Below are positions 43,155 through 52,727 of a stretch of DNA of 61,195 nt, piece after piece. Positions within the stretch are counted from its first letter, which is position 1. Each line of letters begins with the position of its first letter. Below the pieces are notes generated by a model. It was not told the DNA's origin. It saw only the letters and a list, made by a program, of their open reading frames with translations, and ran no database searches. The DNA comes from Fibrobacter sp. (GTDB lineage: Bacteria; Fibrobacterota; Fibrobacteria; Fibrobacterales; Fibrobacteraceae). Both the position numbers and the translations under genes were made by a program. The stretch lies in the NCBI GenBank assembly GCA_012511955.1, contig JAAZFC010000035.1, forward strand, positions 1 to 61,195, given 5' to 3'.

Positions 43155-44204
43155 ATGAATTCTACAAAAATTAGCGCTGGTATTGTAACTTACAACAGCA
43201 AAAAGCACTTAAAATCATGTTTAACCAGTCTGGCTAAGCAAAAACACCCCCTTTCTCAAATCATTATTTTTGACAACAATAGCCCTGATTTTAAATATGA
43301 TGAGTTTAAAAACATTGTAGATTCCATACCCGAACTTCCGGTCACAGAAATAATTTCTTCGCCCCAAAATATCGGTTTTGGCTCTGCTCATAACAAAATC
43401 TTATCAAAAATAGATGGCAATTTTTACTTAATGCTTAACCCCGATGTGGTTTTAGAAGAAGATTTTCTCTTAGAAGCCATAAATTCTTTTACTAAAAACC
43501 CAGAAATTTCTGCTTTAAACGCGCAGATTTTATATTCCCAATACGAAAAACCTACAATTTACTCCACTGGTCACACTTTGTTTAAAGAACGCCGTTTTGA
43601 AGATATTGGCATTGGAACTCCTGCTTCTGAACATCAAAAATCTCGCATGGTTTTAGGTTTTAACGGCGCTTGTCCTGTAATTAAAACTAAAGCCTTGAAA
43701 GATGTTAGCTACCCCGAAGGTCCTTTTGATAAAGCTTATTTTTTGTATGGCGAAGATGACGATTTAAATTGGCGCATGGCTCTAGCTGGACATTTAACCA
43801 TTTACGAACCTAAATGTTTAGCGCATCACATTGCAGGAGCTTCTGGAGCGCATAAAAACCCCATAGCCAGGCGTAGTGCTCTATACAATAGGTGGCTTAC
43901 TATTGTAAAGAACGATAAACTTCTTTTTTTCTGCTTAGATTTACCTTTTATTATCGGTGGGGAATTGTTTTACATATTAATACGAACTATTAAAAAACCT
44001 TCTTTTTTACCTGATTATTTTATTTCCATAGTTAAGTTTTTTACCCTTTTGCCCCATGCTCTAAAACGCAGAAGGATCACCCCTATACGTTTAAATCGCG
44101 CTACAGAAAGACAACTTTTTGAGAAAAATTATTTCACTCGTTTCACCACTGTTTTCAAAAGGTCTTTTTTAAAATCAAAGCACAAATCTATTTGGAACCA
44201 TTAG
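43155..44204 (+). CDS. Family 2 glycosyltransferase, rhamnosyltransferase-like
   Basis: A 349-residue cytosolic/membrane-associated GT-A enzyme. VTYNSKKHLKSCLTSLAKQK begins the nucleotide-binding fold, LMLNPDVVLEEDFL carries the DxD-like site, and FLYGEDDDLNWRMALAGH is the acceptor/base motif shared with WbbL-type rhamnosyltransferases. It probably adds a deoxysugar to a lipid-linked glycan. There is no ribosome site; TACATT at -12 to -7 before the ATG suggests a leaderless transcript. Confidence 0.85.
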   Translation: MNSTKISAGIVTYNSKKHLKSCLTSLAKQKHPLSQIIIFDNNSPDFKYDEFKNIVDSIPELPVTEIISSPQNIGFGSAHNKILSKIDGNFYLMLNPDVVLEEDFLLEAINSFTKNPEISALNAQILYSQYEKPTIYSTGHTLFKERRFEDIGIGTPASEHQKSRMVLGFNGACPVIKTKALKDVSYPEGPFDKAYFLYGEDDDLNWRMALAGHLTIYEPKCLAHHIAGASGAHKNPIARRSALYNRWLTIVKNDKLLFFCLDLPFIIGGELFYILIRTIKKPSFLPDYFISIVKFFTLLPHALKRRRITPIRLNRATERQLFEKNYFTRFTTVFKRSFLKSKHKSIWNH

Positions 44205-44249
44205 CATATATTTTGTTAAGTTTGCACTAAGCTCAAAACCCTTAACGCT

Positions 44250-45638
44250 TTGGAGGCATTTATGAGCCAAGCTAATCCTCTTTTAGTGCCTGAACTTCGT
44301 GAAATGCTCGATACCAACGATGTGGAAAACATCAAACTATTTTGCGAAGCCGAACATCCTGCCATAATTGCTGATTTTCTCTCTGCTTTAGAACCTGTAG
44401 AAATATTTGAAATTTTAAAACACACCAACTTACAACTTCAAGCAAAAATAATAAGCCATTTAACAGAAGATACTCAAGTAGCTGTAGTAGAAATCATGGG
44501 CAAATTGGAAATTGCCAAACTATTAGGTGAAATGGCACACGATGACAGGGCTGACATTTTTAAACAGCTTTCTAAAAAACTACAAAACTTGATTTTACCT
44601 GCATTGGCCCAAGCTGAACGAGAAGACATTCGCCGATTGGCATCTTATGAAGAAGGCACCGCAGGCGCAGTAATGACCTCAGATTATGCTACTTTGGCTT
44701 TGCATTTAACCACTTCCGAAGCTGTGGAAGTATTGCGCCAAGTAGCCCCTGACAAAGAAACTATTTATTACACATATATTTTAGACGATAACCGCAAACT
44801 TTTGGGAATGGTTTCCCTAAAAGACATTATTGTCGCCACCAAAGACACGCCTTTAAGCGAGATTATCGAAACTGATATAGCCTATGCCATGGTTTCAGAT
44901 CACCAAGAAGATGTGGCCCATAAAATGCGAAAGTATGATATCATCGCTTTGCCTGTTTTAAATGAAGACGAAAGCATGGTGGGAATCATAACTTTTGACG
45001 ATATTGAAGATGTTATAGTAGAAGAAGCCACCATTGACTTTCACAGTTTAGGAGCAATTTCACAACCCACCGACGGAGAACTTAGCGGTATTGATATGCG
45101 CGACACCAGTATTTTATTGATGGTGCGCAAGCGTCTGCCTTGGTTGTTGATTTTGGTCTTTGTCAATATTATTTCCGGAGCTGGCATAGCCCATTTTGAA
45201 TCCACCATCCAAGCCGTAGTAGCCCTAGTGTTCTTTCTACCATTACTAATTGATAGCGGCGGCAACGCCGGAAGCCAATCTTCAACTTTAATGGTGCGCG
45301 CTTTGGCCACAGGGCAAGCAAAAATGTCTGATTGGCTTTATTTATTGACCAAAGAAGTTTTAGTGGCAAGTATTTTAGGTCTAGGCATGGGTTTAGCAGC
45401 TTCTGTACTTGGATTTTGGCGTGGCGGACCAGAAATAGCACTTATTGTTTCTCTTACCATGGCCTGCATAGTGGTGTTTGGCAGCTTGGTGGGCATGTCC
45501 CTCCCTTTCCTTCTCAATAAACTTAAACTCGACCCTGCCACAGCAAGCGCCCCTTTAATAACCTCTCTGGCAGATATTGGTGGTATTCTAATTTATTTTA
45601 ATATCGCCACTTACTTTTTAAAAGATAAAATTGGCTAA
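44250..45638 (+). CDS. mgtE: Magnesium transporter MgtE
   Basis: A 462-residue Mg2+ channel. It has an N-terminal superhelical domain (about 10-130), paired CBS domains (about 135-260, GAVMTSDYATLALHLTTSEA, IIALPVLNEDESMVGIITFD) that sense Mg2+, and a five-helix pore domain with the family motif PLLIDSGGNAGSQSSTLMVR, then LGFWRGGPEIAL. TTGGAGG precedes the ATG. It converges with the lipoprotein gene downstream. Confidence 0.96.
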   Translation: MEAFMSQANPLLVPELREMLDTNDVENIKLFCEAEHPAIIADFLSALEPVEIFEILKHTNLQLQAKIISHLTEDTQVAVVEIMGKLEIAKLLGEMAHDDRADIFKQLSKKLQNLILPALAQAEREDIRRLASYEEGTAGAVMTSDYATLALHLTTSEAVEVLRQVAPDKETIYYTYILDDNRKLLGMVSLKDIIVATKDTPLSEIIETDIAYAMVSDHQEDVAHKMRKYDIIALPVLNEDESMVGIITFDDIEDVIVEEATIDFHSLGAISQPTDGELSGIDMRDTSILLMVRKRLPWLLILVFVNIISGAGIAHFESTIQAVVALVFFLPLLIDSGGNAGSQSSTLMVRALATGQAKMSDWLYLLTKEVLVASILGLGMGLAASVLGFWRGGPEIALIVSLTMACIVVFGSLVGMSLPFLLNKLKLDPATASAPLITSLADIGGILIYFNIATYFLKDKIG

Positions 45639-45640
45639 GT

Positions 45641-46381
45641 TTACTGCTCATCAATAAAGGTTAACAATTTATCAATCCACTCCAATTGATTGTCATATCC
45701 TATAAGCCGCCAAGCTTTGCCGTAGGAATCAAACACTATTAATATTGGTACAAAACCGGTGCCAAATAAGTCAGAAAACACCCAAGTAACATCCCTATAA
45801 ATTGGAATCTCCACTTGACTTTCACTCAAATAGGCATCTAAATTTCCCAATGGACTTGTAGCAGTTACAATGCCTAAAATCTCTACATGGCGATTAAACT
45901 TCTTATGCTCACCTCCGTCCATATATGCTTTAATATCTTTGAGAATCTTTATACATGGTTCACCAGGTGCTTTAAAGAAAACTACGAAAGTTAAAGAATC
46001 GTTCCAATCGGCGAATTCAGCTTTAGTATTTGCATACAGCTCTGCATTATACACCCCATGAAATGAACCTTCAAAATCACCTAATTTAATTTCGTGAAAA
46101 TAAGGAGCTAAATCTTCTGGAAGGTTTATTGCTATAATCTCTTCCTTTTTTTCTTCATCATCATCTTGTTCACTTTGTGAGCTAGATGAAGGCTTCCCAA
46201 GATTAATGGGCGGAATATTGGTTGTTGTGGATGAACTCGATTTAGTCGTAGCGGAAGAATAACTCTGGGAATTATCGTCTTGCGATTCATTTTCAGTGAT
46301 AAGACACGAACTCAAAATGAATAAACTCAAAAACATCCAAATTAGCAATGCTCTATAATCTTTAATTTTCCTATTACACAT
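45641..46381 (-). CDS. Thioredoxin-fold lipoprotein, TlpA-like
   Basis: A 246-residue lipoprotein from ATG 46381 (a TTG six bases upstream is possible). The signal ends LFILSSC. A Ser/Thr-rich linker (TTKSSSSTTTNIPP) leads to a thioredoxin-like domain with FVVFFKAPGEPCIKILKDI and a cis-Pro region GTGFVPILIVFDSYG. The usual CxxC is GEPC here, so only one Cys remains and classical disulfide exchange is unlikely. It is divergent from the beta-barrel gene by a 37-base spacer. Confidence 0.75.
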   Translation of the reverse strand: MCNRKIKDYRALLIWMFLSLFILSSCLITENESQDDNSQSYSSATTKSSSSTTTNIPPINLGKPSSSSQSEQDDDEEKKEEIIAINLPEDLAPYFHEIKLGDFEGSFHGVYNAELYANTKAEFADWNDSLTFVVFFKAPGEPCIKILKDIKAYMDGGEHKKFNRHVEILGIVTATSPLGNLDAYLSESQVEIPIYRDVTWVFSDLFGTGFVPILIVFDSYGKAWRLIGYDNQLEWIDKLLTFIDEQ

Positions 46382-46418
46382 ATTCAACTCAATTAGTTAC
46401 TTTATATTATAATAATAC
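46382..46418. promoter_or_regulatory. Divergent promoter with near-palindromic TATAAT box
   Basis: ATATTATAATAATAC just before the + strand ATG contains TATAAT at -11 to -6, and the complementary strand reads ATTATAATATAAAG, giving a second TATAAT pointing the other way. Both genes could be driven from one bidirectional core. The + gene has no room for a leader with a ribosome site. Confidence 0.4.
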
Positions 46419-47918
46419 ATGATATATCATTTTTTAGCAATTTTTTTGTTTCTTCTTAACACATTGGTGTATAGCCAAAAAGTTGATTCTATACAATTAA
46501 TCAATAAGCGCTTTGCTGAAGAGCAAGATTTTTTTGCTGTTATGGCCCTTGATTCCTATTTGGACAATAAAAGCGACCTTAATTTAGAGTTTTGGCGAAT
46601 TTGGGGTGATATAAGTACAGAAAACTTAATCGGAGCCGAAAAACACTTACATGAAATCAGTGAAAAGTTCAAAATACAGTTAAAAGAAAATCCTTGTGAT
46701 TATAGTCGTTTTTTGCTTTTAGAAGGTTTAAATCTCTTTTATAAGCAGCAAGCCCAACTTGTTAATATAGAACAAATTTCTGATAAAAAAATCCGCAATA
46801 ACTTAAAGAAAATCCATAATTCTAAATGCTTTTATGCTGAAGATCTGAAGCTTTTACACTTCTTAAAAAATTTCAACAAATCTCGTTGGCATAAAAACCA
46901 CCATGGAAAAATTAGCACAAGCTCGGGTTATAGCACTAACCCGCTCCGAGATGAAGATAATTTACAACAAAGTGATGCCAAGGCATTTCAAGAGTTTTCT
47001 GCTTACTATTCTTACACGCCATGGCTAAGTCACCCAATCTCTCCTTATCTCAACATTTCAACAAACTATTCACATTTTTACCCCAAGGCGCACAACTTAC
47101 TACATAAAGGCAATATTCAAACCCAAGTTGGAAGCTTCTATGATTTCACTAATCTAAGCTTAGACTTTAGACTTTTGGGAAGTTTATTTTTACAAGCTGA
47201 CACTCTTTTTCCAAACCAAAGCATTGCCCAAGAGCTTAAATCAGTGCAGTTATCTATATCTTTTATGAATAAATTAAACTTTAGAATAACCCCAGGGCAA
47301 CGGTTATTTCGAGAAAAAAAACATTCTCGTAATAAAGTGAAAATTGAAGCGTTTCTTTATGATGCGCTAACTGAAAAGTTACTGCTTTCTGTAGGTGGTG
47401 GCTATGCCAATTACAACACAAATGATTCTTGGTATAACTTTACAGCTCAACAAGTTAACATATCTGTATTTTACAACTTAGGGACCAAATTGGAGTTAAT
47501 GAGTCTTATTAATTTAAGTCACCGCAAATTTCCCTAAGAATCAGGCATAGAAAGGCATGATTGGATAATAAATTGGCATAATATCTTCAATATTAAACTA
47601 AGTGATTACTTTAATGTTTCCCTCAATTACAACTTTTTCAACCATAAAATTGAAAATTATAAGGTTTCTGAATTTAGTTTAAATGAAAACATACACTTAA
47701 CCGATCATGTTTTGTCCATAAACTTTGAATATCAACCTAAGCTATATATAAACCATTCCGAACAATACAGGGATAATTATGAGTACGCACCGCCATGGAG
47801 CGTAAAAAACTCTTTTAAAAACCAAAGTAATTTAGATGAAGTTTTGGATAAGTTTGAGTCTAAAATACAACAACAAGAGACCCAAATTCAAGGGCGTGGG
47901 GGCGGCTGTAAAGAATAA
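46419..47918 (+). pseudogene. Outer-membrane beta-barrel protein interrupted by in-frame TAA
   Basis: The frame from 46419 has a signal peptide (HFLAIFLFLLNTLVYSQ), about 130 helical residues, then alternating amphipathic strands typical of an outer-membrane barrel (PYLNISTNYSHFY, TNLSLDFRLLGSLF, KLLLSVGGGYANYN). TAA at 47535-47537 stops it at 372 residues, but the same frame continues at once with further strands (DYFNVSLNYNFFNHKI, DHVLSINFEYQPKLYIN) and ends at 47918, 499 codons in all. One base change explains the break. The family is not recognised; it may be a pseudogene, or the stop may be an error. Confidence 0.7.
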
Positions 47919-47940
47919 AAGCCACGCCTAGGCGTGGCTT
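47919..47940. terminator. Bidirectional terminator hairpin
   Basis: AAGCCACGCC (47919-47928) and GGCGTGGCTT (47931-47940) form a perfect 10 bp GC-rich inverted repeat around TA, in the 39-base gap between the convergent beta-barrel and rplQ genes. It can end transcription from both sides. The U-tract is poor on either strand. Confidence 0.7.
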
Positions 47941-47957
47941 CATTATAACTTTATGTA

Positions 47958-48563
47958 TTACTCTGAAGTTTTTTCTTCAGTATTCTCAGTTTCTTCTACA
48001 GCTTCTGTGCTTTCAGCATCATCTTTGCCAGTTTCAATAGCTGTAGCTTCTTCGGGAGTTTCAGCTTCTGCAACCACATCTTCCTCTTTAACTTCTTCCA
48101 CAGCTTCACTTCCGACAATATCGATTTTTTTATTAGAAGTATTTTCAGATTTTTGTGGGGCTTTGTTTTTTTCAACAACGGTATCTTCTACTAAACCAAT
48201 TAACGCCATTTCAGCGTTATCGCCTTTGCGTGCAGGTCCCAACTTCATTATACGAGTATATCCACCTTGTCGGTCAGCATATCTTGGACCGATAACATCA
48301 AATAATTCTCGTAAAACTTCGGGATCTTTGACAAACTTAGCAGCTTGACGACGAGCAGCCAAATCACCTTTTTTTGCATAGGTAATCAAACGCTCTACAT
48401 GGGGACGAACAATTTTAGCTTTAGTTAATGTTGTTTTAACTTGTCTATCTATGGTCTCTTCGGCCAATCCTTGACGCAATATCGAGGTTGCCATATTATT
48501 AATTATAGACTTTTTGTGCTTTGCATTAGCACCTAGCTTTTTTGTTTTGACTCTATGTCTCAT
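47958..48563 (-). CDS. rplQ: 50S ribosomal protein L17 with acidic C-terminal extension
   Basis: The first about 122 residues are standard L17 (MRHRVKTKKLGANAKHKKSI, YTRIMKLGPARKGDNAEMA). They are followed by about 79 residues rich in Glu, Val, Ala and Thr (VKEEDVVAEAETPEEATAIE), absent from E. coli L17 (127 aa). The tail should be disordered and exposed. It is the last gene of the ribosomal operon, two bases after rpoA. Confidence 0.95.
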   Translation of the reverse strand: MRHRVKTKKLGANAKHKKSIINNMATSILRQGLAEETIDRQVKTTLTKAKIVRPHVERLITYAKKGDLAARRQAAKFVKDPEVLRELFDVIGPRYADRQGGYTRIMKLGPARKGDNAEMALIGLVEDTVVEKNKAPQKSENTSNKKIDIVGSEAVEEVKEEDVVAEAETPEEATAIETGKDDAESTEAVEETENTEEKTSE

Positions 48564-48565
48564 TT

Positions 48566-49543
48566 TTATTGATCCTTAATAAATTCATCAATATCCATAC
48601 CAAAGCCTAAGCCCATGGAAGTCAACACCTCTGTTAATTCTACCAGAGATTTGCGACCAAAGTTTTTGTACTTTAGCATATCAGTTTCTTTATTTTGAAC
48701 TAAATCAGCGATTGTGTGTATATTAGCCATTCTCATACAGTTGCTTGAACGCACAGATAATTCTAGTTCATCTACACGCATGCGCAATAAATTAGAAATC
48801 CTTTGTCTTTCTTCATCTTGAGCAGTTTCTTCAGGAGATTCTAACTCACCTTCAAAGTTGATAAACATTTCCAAATGATCAACTAAAAGTTTTGAAGCAT
48901 AGGCCAAAGCATCTTCAGGGTCGATGCTTCCATCAGTATTAATTTCTAAAGTGAGCTTGTTAAAATCAGTTCTTTGTCCAACTCGTGTATCAACAACTTT
49001 AACAGCTACATTTTCCACTGGACTAAAGTTAGCATCAATATAGATTACACCGATAGGTGCATCTTCTTCTTTTAACTCATCAGCTAAGACATAACCTCTT
49101 CCTGAGTTAACACCAATCTCTATGCTTAAAGAAGAACCAGCGTTTAAGGTAGCTATATGCAAGTCAGGATTTAGAATAACCAAATTGGGATTGGTTTCGA
49201 TATCACCAGCAGTTACTTTACCTTCTCCAGATACATCTAATTGTAAAATTTCAGGATTATCGCTTAGCATTTTTACCCTTAAAGCCTTAAGGTTTAGGAT
49301 AATATCAGCTACATCTTCTTTAATCCCAGGTATGGTAGAGTATTCATGGGAAACTCCATCAAAACGAGCTGAAACAACAGCAGCACCTTGTAGAGATGAA
49401 AGCAGAACACGTCTTAAGGAATTACCTAAAGTAATCCCCCAACCTCGTTCTAAAGCTTCTATTTCAAATTTTGCATAACGCCCATCTTCGGAAAATTCAA
49501 CTTTTTCGAAGGTTTTAGGCATTTGAAGGGACTTCCACATCAT
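48566..49543 (-). CDS. rpoA: RNA polymerase alpha subunit
   Basis: A 325-residue assembly platform of RNA polymerase. The N-terminal dimer domain has ALERGWGITLGNSLRRVLLS and GIKEDVADIILNLK, and the C-terminal UP-element/activator-binding domain has NCMRMANIHTIADLVQ and KNFGRKSLVELTEVL. Two adjacent ATGs (49543, 49540) follow GAGGATAG; either may be used. It follows rpsK directly, with no rpsD between. Confidence 0.97.
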   Translation of the reverse strand: MMWKSLQMPKTFEKVEFSEDGRYAKFEIEALERGWGITLGNSLRRVLLSSLQGAAVVSARFDGVSHEYSTIPGIKEDVADIILNLKALRVKMLSDNPEILQLDVSGEGKVTAGDIETNPNLVILNPDLHIATLNAGSSLSIEIGVNSGRGYVLADELKEEDAPIGVIYIDANFSPVENVAVKVVDTRVGQRTDFNKLTLEINTDGSIDPEDALAYASKLLVDHLEMFINFEGELESPEETAQDEERQRISNLLRMRVDELELSVRSSNCMRMANIHTIADLVQNKETDMLKYKNFGRKSLVELTEVLTSMGLGFGMDIDEFIKDQ

Positions 49544-49558
49544 AGTTCTATCCTCTAA

Positions 49559-49987
49559 TTAAATTCTTCTCTTCTTCTTAGGACGGCAGCCATTATGAGC
49601 GATTCCAGTTACATCGCGAATGGTTAACACATCTAAACCAGCAGCTTTTAAGGCCCGCACTGCAGACTCTCTACCGGCACCTGCACCACAAACTCTAACA
49701 TCAACTTTACGCATTCCTAATTCGTAAGCTTTCACAGCTGAACTTTCAGATGCGAGTTGGGCTGCAAAAGGAGTGCTTTTACGAGATCCTTTAAAGCCTA
49801 CATTACCTGCAGAACTCCAAGAAACAACGCCTCCACGAGTATCTGTTATGGTTACAATAGTGTTATTAAAAGTAGCGTTTACATGAGCTATACCATGTAT
49901 ATCAGCTCGTTTTCTGCCTTTTCTAATTTTGATTTCTTCGCCGCTTTCACTTGCGGGAGTTTCTGTTATTACTTCATTATCAGCCAC
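49559..49987 (-). CDS. rpsK: 30S ribosomal protein S11
   Basis: A 142-residue platform protein. [29 protein letters not shown] and [19 protein letters not shown] are diagnostic. About 15 residues at the N-terminus are extra ([18 protein letters not shown]), acidic and unlike the E. coli protein. Confidence 0.97.
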   Translation of the reverse strand: MADNEVITETPASESGEEIKIRKGRKRADIHGIAHVNATFNNTIVTITDTRGGVVSWSSAGNVGFKGSRKSTPFAAQLASESSAVKAYELGMRKVDVRVCGAGAGRESAVRALKAAGLDVLTIRDVTGIAHNGCRPKKKRRI

Positions 49988-49998
49988 AGACTATTCTC

Positions 49999-50367
49999 CT
50001 AATTCCTTTTGTTAGCAACAGTTTTCTTAGGTCCTTTGCGAGTGCGAGCATTAGTGCGAGTCCGCTGTCCATGCACTGGCAAATTGCGCCTATGACGCAA
50101 ACCACGATAAGAATTTATATCAGTTAAACGCTTTATGTCTTGAGTTTTTATTGCGCGCAACTGACCTTCTACAGCATATTCTTCTTCAAGAATTCTGCGA
50201 ATTTTACCTTGCTCTTCTTCGGTAAGATCAGAAACTTTTTTGTTCAAATCAATTTCTAACTTTTCACAAATAGTGCGAGAGGTATAAAGTCCTACGCCAT
50301 AAATAGCTGTTAAGCCATACTCTACTGTTTTATTTTTGGGTAAATCTACACCAGCAATTCGTGCCAT
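49999..50367 (-). CDS. rpsM: 30S ribosomal protein S13
   Basis: A 122-residue head protein contacting the 50S subunit. [32 protein letters not shown] and the basic tail [18 protein letters not shown] are conserved. Length is normal. Confidence 0.97.
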   Translation of the reverse strand: MARIAGVDLPKNKTVEYGLTAIYGVGLYTSRTICEKLEIDLNKKVSDLTEEEQGKIRRILEEEYAVEGQLRAIKTQDIKRLTDINSYRGLRHRRNLPVHGQRTRTNARTRKGPKKTVANKRN

Positions 50368-50375
50368 ATTAACTC

Positions 50376-50492
50376 CTATCCCTGTTTTTGTTTATGACGA
50401 GGGTTTTTTTCACAAATTACACGCAAAACGCCTTTTCTGCGTATAATCTTACAGCTTTCACAGCGTGCTTTAATAGATGCTTTTACTTTCAT
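50376..50492 (-). CDS. rpmJ: 50S ribosomal protein L36
   Basis: A 38-residue ORF between infA and rps[21 protein letters not shown], ending [12 protein letters not shown] and TAG. It is of the zinc-binding type, with C11, C14, a third Cys and His forming the C4-type site. It ends in TAG, further evidence that TAG is an ordinary stop here. Confidence 0.95.
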   Translation of the reverse strand: MKVKASIKARCESCKIIRRKGVLRVICEKNPRHKQKQG

Positions 50493-50503
50493 GTCCGAAC
50501 CTT

Positions 50504-50722
50504 CTATTTATACCTATAAGTTATGCGACCGCGAGCCAAATCATAAGGCGAAACTTCAACTAAAACTTTATCATTAGGTAAAATTCGAATAAAATGACGT
50601 CTCATTTTACCAGATATATGCGCTAAAATTTCGTGGCCATTTTCCAATTCAACTTTAAACATTGCGTTTGGCAACGCTTCTCTTACCACACCTTCTACTT
50701 GGATTCCTTCTTCTTTTGACAT
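50504..50722 (-). CDS. infA: Translation initiation factor IF-1
   Basis: A 72-residue OB-fold protein occupying the ribosomal A site during initiation. [35 protein letters not shown] and the end [12 protein letters not shown] are diagnostic. It overlaps the last base of secY; adk and map, common here in other bacteria, are absent. Confidence 0.97.
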   Translation of the reverse strand: MSKEEGIQVEGVVREALPNAMFKVELENGHEILAHISGKMRRHFIRILPNDKVLVEVSPYDLARGRITYRYK

Positions 50723-52092
50723 TATGAAGCATTCCTTCCGCGTAAGCGACCATGTTTCAAAAAACCATCATAGTTTTTTGTATGAAGTTGTGACTCAATT
50801 TGGCGAAGCGTATCAAGAGCTACACCAACGACGATTAGTACAGATGTACCACCTAAATAAAAACTCATATTTAAATATTCTTTCAAATGTAATGGAACTA
50901 CACTAATCAAAGCTAGAAAAATAGCTCCTGGAAGTGTAATTCTCGTTAATATATGATCAATGTATTCAGCTGTTTTGCGGCCAGGTCTTATTCCAGGAAT
51001 AAATCCCCCAGACTTCTTCAAATTATCAGCTATATCGTTTGGATTATATTGTATAGCTGTATAAAAATATGTGAAGAAAATTATCAACAGTGCAAAAATA
51101 ATTGAATACGAAATGTGCCCTGGTAAAAATGCTATTGCAAATGATTGTACCCAAGAAATATTGGGAATCCAAGATCCAATCATCGCTGGAATGAACATAA
51201 TGGAAGATGCAAAAATCACAGGAATAACACCTGCAGTGTTAACTTTAAAGGGCAAATAACTAGATTGAGCTCCCATCACTTTTCTTCCCACCACTCGGCG
51301 GGGACTTTGTAAGGGAATCCTACGCGTGGCTTGTTCCATAAACACTATAAAAGTAACTATAGCAAGCACTACTGCTATGATAATCACTTCAGTCATTAAA
51401 GGGTTGTTACCCGCTCTAAACTGCTCAAATTCATGAATAATTGCTCTAGGTAAATTAGAAACAATACCTGCAAAAATAATCAAAGATATTCCGTTGCCCA
51501 CCCCTCTAGCCGTAATTTGCTCACCCATATACATAATAAAAATGGTTCCAGTCGTCATGGTTAAGGTTGTTAGCACCTTAAAGCCAAAGTTACCCCATCC
51601 ATCGCCAGAGGCAAAAGAATCAAGTAATACAGAAACCCCTTGCATACCAGCATAATTTATACGAATGCTAGACAACCAAACAGCAATTCCCCAAGATTGG
51701 ATAATTGCTAAAACTACGGTGAAATATCTTGTCCACTGATTTAACTTGGCTCTGCCTTCTGCTCCTTCTTTTTGAAGCATCTGAATAGTGGGCACAACTG
51801 ATCCTAAAAGCTGAATAGCGATACTTGCTGATATATAGGGCATTATACCAAGTGCAAAAATAGTTGCCTTAGCAAAAGCACCACCTGTAAAAGAGTCATA
51901 CAAGCCGAATAAGTTGTCTTTATTGTGGGCAAAGAAACTTGCCAAACGCTGGGGGTCAATACCAGGAACGGTAATATGGCCACCGACTCTATAAAGCACC
52001 AGAATTCCTAAAGTAAAAAGTATTTTTTTCCTTAAGTCTTCAATGCGTAGAGCATTTGAAAAAGCGTTTAATGTCTTCTTGATTGTTTCCAT
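50722..52092 (-). CDS. secY: Protein translocase subunit SecY
   Basis: A 456-residue, ten-span channel of the Sec translocon. The [15 protein letters not shown] segment, GQWTRYFT-like cytoplasmic loop ([14 protein letters not shown]), [13 protein letters not shown] and the C-terminal [20 protein letters not shown] are conserved. It overlaps rplO by one base. Confidence 0.97.
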   Translation of the reverse strand: METIKKTLNAFSNALRIEDLRKKILFTLGILVLYRVGGHITVPGIDPQRLASFFAHNKDNLFGLYDSFTGGAFAKATIFALGIMPYISASIAIQLLGSVVPTIQMLQKEGAEGRAKLNQWTRYFTVVLAIIQSWGIAVWLSSIRINYAGMQGVSVLLDSFASGDGWGNFGFKVLTTLTMTTGTIFIMYMGEQITARGVGNGISLIIFAGIVSNLPRAIIHEFEQFRAGNNPLMTEVIIIAVVLAIVTFIVFMEQATRRIPLQSPRRVVGRKVMGAQSSYLPFKVNTAGVIPVIFASSIMFIPAMIGSWIPNISWVQSFAIAFLPGHISYSIIFALLIIFFTYFYTAIQYNPNDIADNLKKSGGFIPGIRPGRKTAEYIDHILTRITLPGAIFLALISVVPLHLKEYLNMSFYLGGTSVLIVVGVALDTLRQIESQLHTKNYDGFLKHGRLRGRNAS

Positions 52093-52547
52093 TAGACGAT
52101 TTCTACCTTTCCTCCAGCAGCTTCAATAGCCTTGCGGGCGGTATCACTGATTGCGGAAACCTTTAAAGTAATAGGCTTAGATATGGAGCCATAAGCTAAG
52201 ACTTTTACAGGTTTATCAATGCGTTTAATACAACCATTATCGAACAAAACAATTGGATCAATAACATCGGCAGAAAGATTTTCTAATTTTTTGAGATTAA
52301 CAATCTGCATTTCGTTTTGAACATTACTGCTAAAACCTCTCTTGGGAAGTCTCCTTTGAATGGGAGTTTGTCCACCTTCAAAAGCCACTCTGCCTTTTTT
52401 AGCGCTTTTTCTTGCACCAGCGCCTTTTTGGCCACGACCAGCTGTAGTTCCCCAACCAGAGCCAATTCCTCGCCCTACTCTTTTTGATTTTGCTACACCT
52501 GTTTTTCCAGGTCTAAATTCATTTAAGCGCATATCAAATTTCCTCAA
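52092..52547 (-). CDS. rplO: 50S ribosomal protein L15
   Basis: A 151-residue protein. The Gly/Arg-rich N-terminus (KSKRVGRGIGSGWGTTAGRG, QKGAGARKSAKKGRVAFEGG) and the globular C-terminus ending ARKAIEAAGGKVEIV are typical. The start overlaps the end of rpmD by 14 bases. Confidence 0.96.
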   Translation of the reverse strand: MRKFDMRLNEFRPGKTGVAKSKRVGRGIGSGWGTTAGRGQKGAGARKSAKKGRVAFEGGQTPIQRRLPKRGFSSNVQNEMQIVNLKKLENLSADVIDPIVLFDNGCIKRIDKPVKVLAYGSISKPITLKVSAISDTARKAIEAAGGKVEIV

Positions 52548-52719
52548 CTTTCACTAAATGCCTAACTTTAGACAACATACCGTTAATGGCAGGATTAAGT
52601 GTGTGTTCTACTGATTTACCAATTTTGCCATGTAAGCCCAAAGCTGCCAGACTCTTCCTGTGTTCAGGGAGAATGCGAATACTACTTATAACCTGTGTTA
52701 TGCGAACTTTATTTTTCAT
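52534..52719 (-). CDS. rpmD: 50S ribosomal protein L30
   Basis: A 61-residue protein: KVRITQVISSIRILPEHRKS, HTLNPAINGMLSKVRHLVKV. Order rpsE-rpmD-rplO is conserved. It starts eight bases after rpsE. Confidence 0.95.
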   Translation of the reverse strand: MKNKVRITQVISSIRILPEHRKSLAALGLHGKIGKSVEHTLNPAINGMLSKVRHLVKVEEI

Positions 52720-52727
52720 ATTAACAC

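Noticed and set aside
44213-44249. GTTAAG/CTTAAC inverted repeat before mgtE as an Mg2+ riboswitch
   Set aside because: Far too short for an M-box or ykkC-type structure and the loop is unstructured; mgtE has an ordinary GGAGG site.
47953-48348. 131-codon Ser/Ala-rich plus-strand frame resembling a surface protein
   Set aside because: It is the mirror of the Glu/Val/Ala-rich tail of rplQ; the low complexity is a by-product of that tail.
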